From: Rhodopseudomonas sp.
Lineage (GTDB): Bacteria; Pseudomonadota; Alphaproteobacteria; Rhizobiales; Xanthobacteraceae
DNA: 64,000 bases
NCBI RefSeq assembly: GCF_013377015.1
Contig: NZ_JACABA010000001.1
Span: 1,568,756 to 1,632,755 of the forward strand
Direction of reading: 5' to 3'
Below the pieces are notes generated by a model that had not been told where the DNA came from, ran no database searches, and was given only the letters and a program-made list of their open reading frames with translations. The translations under genes were made by a program, and so were the position numbers. Shown here piece by piece: positions 60,026 to 64,000 of the stretch; position 1 is the stretch's first letter, and each line of letters starts with the position of its first letter.

Positions 60026-60559
60026 TCACGCCTGAACCGGCGCGGCGACGCTGCGATTCCACGGCGCCCGAGCCAGCAGCCGCGCCATCGGGCAGGCGCC
60101 GCTGACGCCGGAAAACACCTGGCCGGCGCCGACCAATCCCGACAGCAGATAGAAGCCGGGATTGACCAGCGCGCCGAGCAGGGCGCCCGCCAACACCAGC
60201 AACCCGGAGACGATCTGTACCTGGCGCATCATTTCCATCGGCTGGCGCCGGTCTTCGACGATCGGCAGTCCGGCGCCCTTCCAGGCGTCGATGCCGCCGT
60301 CGAGAATGAACGCCTCGCAGTCGGTCGACTGCGCCAGCCGGTCGGCATTGCTGGCGGTGCGATACCCGGAACGGCAATGGAAGATCACCGTGGTGGCATC
60401 GGGGCCGAGGTCGAGTTTGGCAAGCCGTGACAGCGGCGCGTGCTGCGCGCCGTCGATCCGAGAGCGGGTGTGTTCACTCAGTTCCCGGATGTCGATCAGG
60501 ACGGCACCGCGATCGACCAGCTGCTTGGCCTTTGCGGCGGAGATGTGCGGGAGTGGCAT
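60026..60559 (-). CDS. Rhodanese domain fused to DUF2892 membrane domain
   Basis: 177 residues. The rhodanese part (1-110) has the active-site loop FHCRSGYRTASNADRL with catalytic Cys, and GGIDAWKGAGLPI. The C-terminal part has two hydrophobic helices (IVSGLLVLAGALLGALVNPG, FYLLSGLVGAGQVFSGVSGA) typical of DUF2892 membrane-bound sulfurtransferases. It should handle persulfide or thiosulfate sulfur at the membrane. It lies between bigR and the exporter gene. Confidence 0.9.
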   Translation of the reverse strand: MPLPHISAAKAKQLVDRGAVLIDIRELSEHTRSRIDGAQHAPLSRLAKLDLGPDATTVIFHCRSGYRTASNADRLAQSTDCEAFILDGGIDAWKGAGLPIVEDRRQPMEMMRQVQIVSGLLVLAGALLGALVNPGFYLLSGLVGAGQVFSGVSGACPMARLLARAPWNRSVAAPVQA

Positions 60560-60581
60560 GTGAAAGACTCCGTGGTGAAGG

Positions 60582-60923
60582 TCACGAGGAAGGGGTGGCG
60601 CGGCAGAACAGGCGGTGCAGCTCCGCCATCAATTTTTCGATGCGGGGATCGGAAATCCGGTACCAGAGGGTCTGGCCGTCGCGGCGGAAGGTCACGATAT
60701 TCTCCTCGCGCATCCGGGCGAGATGCTGCGACAGCGCCGACTGGCTGAGACCGACCGCCTCGACCAGCGCCCCTACTGTCACTTCGCCGGCCTCGACCAG
60801 TTTGCATAGAATCGTCAGCCGGCGGACATTGCCGAGTGCGCGCAAGGTGTTGGCGACCTCCAGCGCATTGGCCTCGAAGTCCTGGATGTCGGTGGCGGTG
60901 GTCTGCATTGGCGCCTCGTACAT
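60582..60923 (-). CDS. bigR: BigR/SqrR-type ArsR repressor, persulfide sensor
   Basis: 113 residues with an ArsR winged helix (NVRRLTILCKLVEAGEVTVG, GLSQSALSQHLARMREENIV). Cys40 (TILCKLV) and Cys107 (LHRLFCRA) correspond to the two sensing cysteines of SqrR (41 and 107) and BigR, which form a tetrasulfide link and leave DNA when persulfides appear. The start could be 60923 or Met 6 at 60908. It diverges from the persulfide dioxygenase across an AT-rich palindrome. Confidence 0.92.
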   Translation of the reverse strand: MYEAPMQTTATDIQDFEANALEVANTLRALGNVRRLTILCKLVEAGEVTVGALVEAVGLSQSALSQHLARMREENIVTFRRDGQTLWYRISDPRIEKLMAELHRLFCRATPSS

Positions 60924-60955
60924 TAGATATTGCTTATTTATAATATGACAATAAG
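60924..60955. promoter_or_regulatory. Likely BigR operator in the divergent promoter
   Basis: An AT-rich stretch with ATATT (60927-60931) and AATAT (60942-60946) as inverted halves, inside TTGCTTATTTATAATATGAC. It overlaps the bigR start side and lies 33-65 bp upstream of the dioxygenase gene. BigR boxes described in other species are AT-rich and palindromic in the same place. The match is by pattern, not tested. Confidence 0.65.
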
Positions 60956-60988
60956 TGTCAACAGCAGTCGCCCCCAGGAGTACGACCC

Positions 60989-61882
60989 GTGACCGCTTCC
61001 TCCCCCGTGATCCGTGCCTTCTTCAACGAGCCCACCAATACGGTCAGCTATCTGGTCGCCGATCCCGCGGCCCGTGCCGCGGCGGTGATCGACCCGGTGC
61101 TTGACTACGATCATAGCGATGGCTCGGTGGATGTCGCTTCGGTCGAAGCCATTCTGGAGGCGGCCCGCAGCGATGGGTTGACCATCGCCTGGGTGCTGGA
61201 GACCCACGCCCACGCCGATCACCTGTCCGGCGCCCCCTATATCAAAGCCAAAACCGGCGCCAAGGTCGGGATCGGCGAACACATCAAGGACGTGCAGCGG
61301 ATCTTCTGGCCGATGTTCAACGTCGAGGATCTGCGTACCGACGGCAGCGATTTCGATCGACTGTTCGCCGACGGCGAGACCTTTCCGATCGGCGAGCTCA
61401 CCGTCGAGGTGCTGCATACGCCCGGGCACACCCCTGCCGATATCGCCTACAAGATCGGCGACGCGGTGTTTGTCGGCGATACCCTGTTCATGCCCGACTA
61501 TGGCACCGCGCGGGCGGATTTCCCCGGCGGGGATGCGCACCAGCTGTATCGCTCGATCCAGAAATTGCTGGCGCTGCCGCCGCAGACGCGGCTGTTCATG
61601 TGCCACGACTACAAGGCGCCCGGCCGCGACAATTACGCCTGGGAAACCACGGTGCGCGATGAGCGCGACGGCAACGTCCATCTGCGCGGCGGCGTCACCG
61701 AGGCGGAGTTCGTCGCGATGCGGACGGCGCGCGACGCCACGCTGAAGGCGCCGACGCTGCTGCTGCCGTCGATCCAGGTCAACATCCGCGCCGGTCACTT
61801 TCCAAAGGCCCAGCAGAACGGCGTACGCTATCTGCTGCTGCCGGTTCATGCCAAGCCCGGCGCCGAGGCCGGAATCAGCTGA
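60989..61882 (+). CDS. blh: Persulfide dioxygenase (ETHE1/Blh-like)
   Basis: 297 residues of the metallo-beta-lactamase fold. The iron site is THAHADHLSGA (H73, H75, D77, H78) with LHTPGHTPADIAY and the later FVGDTLFMPDYGTARADFPG. It oxidises glutathione persulfide to sulfite and glutathione. The GTG start has AGGAG before it. It is transcribed away from bigR and is the expected target of that repressor. Confidence 0.92.
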   Translation: MTASSPVIRAFFNEPTNTVSYLVADPAARAAAVIDPVLDYDHSDGSVDVASVEAILEAARSDGLTIAWVLETHAHADHLSGAPYIKAKTGAKVGIGEHIKDVQRIFWPMFNVEDLRTDGSDFDRLFADGETFPIGELTVEVLHTPGHTPADIAYKIGDAVFVGDTLFMPDYGTARADFPGGDAHQLYRSIQKLLALPPQTRLFMCHDYKAPGRDNYAWETTVRDERDGNVHLRGGVTEAEFVAMRTARDATLKAPTLLLPSIQVNIRAGHFPKAQQNGVRYLLLPVHAKPGAEAGIS

Positions 61883-61919
61883 CGTGCAGGCGCTCCGGAG
61901 CCGTTGCATCCGCCTCGGA

Positions 61920-61935
61920 TTAACAGAGCCTTAAC
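61920..61935 (+). promoter_or_regulatory. CtrA-type binding site upstream of the small gene at 62002
   Basis: TTAACAGAGCCTTAAC fits the CtrA box TTAA-N7-TTAAC exactly (TTAA at 61920-61923, seven bases, TTAAC at 61931-61935). TGTACT at 61947-61952 could be the -10, placing the box over the -35 region as in CtrA-activated promoters. I saw no other full box in the window; in GC-rich DNA one is not expected by chance. Confidence 0.65.
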
Positions 61936-61981
61936 CAGCGATGGCGTGTACTGACCGCAATTCGCGCGGCGCCATCGCTGG
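61935..61981. promoter_or_regulatory. Perfect 12-bp inverted repeat around the promoter of the small gene
   Basis: CCAGCGATGGCG (61935-61946) and CGCCATCGCTGG (61970-61981) are perfect complements, centres 35 bp apart, with the likely -10 and start site between them. They may be operator half-sites for a repressor, or a hairpin if transcription starts earlier. The ribosome site GGAG follows at 61991. Confidence 0.7.
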
Positions 61982-62001
61982 CCGTGCGACGGAGCATTCC
62001 C

Positions 62002-62370
62002 ATGGCTGATATGCTGAGCATTCTATCCGCCAACTACAAGACGGTCGGGCTGCAGACTCCGTCGAACACGCCCTACAAGGCGGTCGATCCCGCCGCCTAT
62101 CAGGGCACATGGACCGGCGTCTATGCCAATGGCAAGAAATTCGCGGTCACCGTAACCAACGTCACCGGCTTCAGAGCGCAGGTGAAATACGACAGCGCTG
62201 GCACCGTCAAATACCAGCAGGTGCTGATCAAGGACAATACGTTCCGGGTCGGCGACACCAAGTTCAAACTGAGCAAGTCGGGCACCAGCGCCGAGATCAA
62301 GAACGTCGTGACCGACCCGGTCACGCAAAGTACTTACCTCGACACCGCGACCGCCAAACGGACGGCCTGA
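62002..62370 (+). CDS. Small beta-rich protein of unknown function, probable CtrA target
   Basis: 122 residues, ATG 62002 with GGAG at 61991. No signal peptide or membrane helix. The sequence is Thr/Val/Lys-rich and alternating (WTGVYANGKKFAVTVTNVTG, VKYQQVLIKDNTFRVGDTKF), suggesting a small beta-sandwich with N-terminal helix (MADMLSILSANYKTVGLQT). I do not recognise a family. It is followed by a terminator and the convergent rpoH. Confidence 0.75.
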   Translation: MADMLSILSANYKTVGLQTPSNTPYKAVDPAAYQGTWTGVYANGKKFAVTVTNVTGFRAQVKYDSAGTVKYQQVLIKDNTFRVGDTKFKLSKSGTSAEIKNVVTDPVTQSTYLDTATAKRTA

Positions 62371-62400
62371 GCCGCCGAATTATCGGACCAGTACAAAGAA

Positions 62401-62426
62401 AAACCCCGCCGTCGCCGGCGGGGTTT
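62401..62426 (-). terminator. Terminator between the small gene and rpoH
   Basis: AAACCCCGCC and GGCGGGGTTT form a perfect 10-bp stem with a six-base loop. On the minus strand the stem is followed by TTCTTTG, making a strong rpoH terminator; on the plus strand the T-run is only TTT inside the stem, weaker. It probably serves both. Confidence 0.9.
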
Positions 62427-62468
62427 CGCGTTGGATCGCTGATCGGCCGGCGTCGCCGGCCTCTCAAT

Positions 62469-63368
62469 TCAGTGCACGGCGTGAAGCGTGGCTTCTTCCT
62501 GCCGGGCGATCGTGGTCTTCACCGCGCTCTGCACCTTCTCGAAGGCGCGGACCTCGATCTGCCGCACCCGTTCGCGCGACACGCCGAATTCGGCGGCGAG
62601 GTCTTCCAGCGTCATCGGCTCGTCGGCAAGCCGGCGGGCCTCGAAGATCCGCCGTTCGCGCGGGTTAAGCACGCCAATCGCACCATTCAGCGCCGCGCGG
62701 CGATGATCGAGCTCTTCGTGCTCGGCCATGATGGCTTCCTGCGTCGGCGAGTGATCGACCAGCCAGTCCTGCCATTCGCCGGGCTCGCCGTCGTCACGGA
62801 TCGGGGCGTTGAGCGACGCGTCGCCGCCGAGCCGGCGGTTCATGTCGACCACGTCCTGCTCGGTGACGCCGAGCCTTTTGGCGATCAGCTTGACCTGGTC
62901 GGGGTGCATATCACCCTCGTCCAGCGCCGAGATCTTGCTCTTCGCCTTGCGCAGGTTGAAGAACAGCTTCTTCTGGTTCGCGGTGGTGCCCATCTTCACC
63001 AGCGACCACGACCGCAGGATGTATTCCTGGATCGAGGCCTTGATCCACCACATCGCATAGGTGGCGAGGCGGAAGCCCTTTTCGGGCTCGAACCGCTTCA
63101 CCGCCTGCATCAGGCCGACATTGCCTTCCGAAACGACTTCGGAAATCGGCAGGCCGTAGCCGCGATAACCCATGGCAATCTTGGCCACGAGTCTTAGATG
63201 GCTGGTGACAAGGTGATGCGCCGCGTCGCGATCGTCGTGTTCGCGCCAGCGCTTCGCAAACATATATTCCTGCTGGGGCTCCAGCATCGGAAACTTGCGG
63301 ATTTCCGAGAGGTAACGAGAGAGGCCGGATTCTCCGTTGAGAACCGGTAGTGTTGCTGCACGGGCCAT
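62469..63368 (-). CDS. rpoH: RNA polymerase sigma factor RpoH (sigma-32)
   Basis: Heat-shock sigma factor, 299 residues. Region 2 includes AHHLVTSHLRLVAKIAMGYR and YGLPISEVVSEGNVGLMQAV; the RpoH box is QKKLFFNLRKAKSKI; region 4 EDLAAEFGVSRERVRQIEVR. It should drive the dnaK promoter at 24.26 kb. The upstream region holds a weak -10 (TATATT) and a palindrome. Many alphaproteobacteria have two or more rpoH genes; this is one. Confidence 0.97.
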   Translation of the reverse strand: MARAATLPVLNGESGLSRYLSEIRKFPMLEPQQEYMFAKRWREHDDRDAAHHLVTSHLRLVAKIAMGYRGYGLPISEVVSEGNVGLMQAVKRFEPEKGFRLATYAMWWIKASIQEYILRSWSLVKMGTTANQKKLFFNLRKAKSKISALDEGDMHPDQVKLIAKRLGVTEQDVVDMNRRLGGDASLNAPIRDDGEPGEWQDWLVDHSPTQEAIMAEHEELDHRRAALNGAIGVLNPRERRIFEARRLADEPMTLEDLAAEFGVSRERVRQIEVRAFEKVQSAVKTTIARQEEATLHAVH

Positions 63369-63480
63369 TCAGCGCCCTCCAGTGGTTCAGGTCCCCGACA
63401 TCGGGCGACCAGGCAGACGGTCGCTTTGCTAAAGCCGACCGGGCTGCGATGTTCCGCGCTGGGACATCCAACGCACCAAC

Positions 63481-63539
63481 AATATACACGATTTTTTTCG
63501 GCCCGTGGAAGCTCAGAGCCCGTCACGTCGCCGTGACGG
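63481..63539 (-). promoter_or_regulatory. Possible rpoH control region: -10 and palindrome
   Basis: On the minus strand TATATT (63486-63481) lies 113 bp before the rpoH start and could be a -10; no good -35 is seen. CCGTCAC (63520-63526) and GTGACGG (63533-63539) form a perfect 7-bp inverted repeat with a six-base centre just upstream, where an activator or repressor might bind. Confidence 0.35.
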
Positions 63540-63584
63540 CCGATTAACAGATTGACATACCTAACGTTTTGCGAACGAGGTGCG

Positions 63585-64000
63585 TCATTCCGTCGCCGCT
63601 AAAGTGGCTTGCAGGCGAGCCAGGTCGGCCGGCAAATCGGACTGCCACTCGAGAATCTCCCCGGTCCTGGGGTGTTCCAATACCAACAGATAGGCATGCA
63701 ACGCCTGCCGCCCGAGCTCCCGCAGCGCCGCCTGCGCGGCGGGGCGGAGGTGACTGGCCTTGGTCTTGAAATGCGGGCCGTAGACGTCGTCGCCCAGCAG
63801 CGGATGGCCGATATGGGCCAGATGGACTCTGATCTGGTGGGTGCGGCCGGTTTCCAGCGTGCAGGCCAGCAGCGTCGCGATCGGCTTGCCGTCGCGGGCT
63901 GCGAAGCTCTGCTGGATCTCCCAATGGGTGATGGCCTCGCGGCCGCCCTCGCGCACCGCCATTTTCTCGCGGGCGAACGGGTGGCGGTCGATCGGCAGGT
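63585..64000 (-). CDS. RluA/RluD-family pseudouridine synthase (partial, N-terminus outside window)
   Basis: About 138 C-terminal residues of a 23S rRNA pseudouridine synthase. LETGRTHQIRVHLAHIGHPL followed by LGDDVYGP is the C-terminal motif of the RluA family. LHAYLLVLEHPRTGEIL and the Arg-rich end follow. The catalytic HRLD motif lies beyond the window. The pair rluD-rpoH is conserved in Rhizobiales, favouring RluD (helix 69). It ends 216 bp from the rpoH start. Confidence 0.9.
   Translation of the reverse strand, partial: LPIDRHPFAREKMAVREGGREAITHWEIQQSFAARDGKPIATLLACTLETGRTHQIRVHLAHIGHPLLGDDVYGPHFKTKASHLRPAAQAALRELGRQALHAYLLVLEHPRTGEILEWQSDLPADLARLQATLAATE

Overview
The window comes from a high-GC alphaproteobacterium of the Rhizobiales, most likely the Rhodopseudomonas palustris / Bradyrhizobium group (Nitrobacteraceae). 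This rests on gene order (hslVU-his operon, rph-hrcA-grpE-dnaKJ, ptsH-hprK-chvGI-pckA), on protein sequences that match my memory of R. palustris homologues (HrcA, DnaK, RpoH), and on a BchO-like hydrolase that points to a bacteriochlorophyll-making lineage. The content is core chromosome. I found no IS element, prophage, CRISPR array, rRNA or tRNA. Most long extra reading frames are antisense shadows of GC-rich genes.

Layout. 0-6.4 kb: hslV-hslU (minus) diverges from a histidine operon, hisB-DUF2628-hisH-hisA-hisF-hisE, followed by coaA. 6.6-12.3 kb: an OlsB-like acyltransferase, a hybrid sensor kinase with a small exported protein upstream, and comM. 12.5-16.2 kb: a PAS-GGDEF cyclase, a Tat-exported metallo-hydrolase, gshB and yraN. 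16.2-21.1 kb: rsmI, an LpoA-like lipoprotein, hemW-rdgB and rph. 21.2-27.6 kb: heat-shock genes hrcA-grpE and dnaK-dnaJ, with a very good RpoH-type promoter before dnaK and a terminator between dnaK and dnaJ. 27.7-31.5 kb: a six-gene plus-strand run (PmtA-like methyltransferase, FMN reductase, pyrF, DUF1330, dapB, gpmA). 31.5-37.3 kb: AraC-Ogt fusion, DUF2244, nth, S10 peptidase, bchO, then about 400 bp without an assigned gene and a possible 37-residue gene. 37.4-42.4 kb: cyclase-TolB-TPR protein, CysZ-like membrane protein, a divergent AceK and a DUF1508 protein. 42.4-50.2 kb: two tandem paralogous chemoreceptors, lepA and a GT39 glycosyltransferase. 50.3-57.2 kb: ptsH, EIIA, hprK, chvG and chvI, with hugZ and pckA running the other way. 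57.2-59.2 kb: two divergent ECF sigma factors, one with an RskA/cupin anti-sigma-like partner. 59.2-61.9 kb: a sulfide/persulfide module (TauE exporter, rhodanese-DUF2892, BigR/SqrR repressor, persulfide dioxygenase). 61.9-64 kb: a small unknown gene behind a perfect CtrA-type box and a 12-bp inverted repeat, then rpoH and the start of an rluD-like gene.

Working together. RpoH, HrcA, DnaK/J, GrpE and HslVU put much of the heat-shock response and its regulators in one 64-kb stretch. HprK, HPr and EIIA form a regulatory phosphotransfer chain next to ChvGI and pckA, linking carbon status to gluconeogenesis. BigR sits between the two arms of the sulfide-detoxification genes with an AT-rich palindrome in the divergent promoter. 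The most novel-looking items are the CtrA-box gene at 62.0 kb, the two-ECF/one-anti-sigma locus and the AceK with altered catalytic-loop residues.
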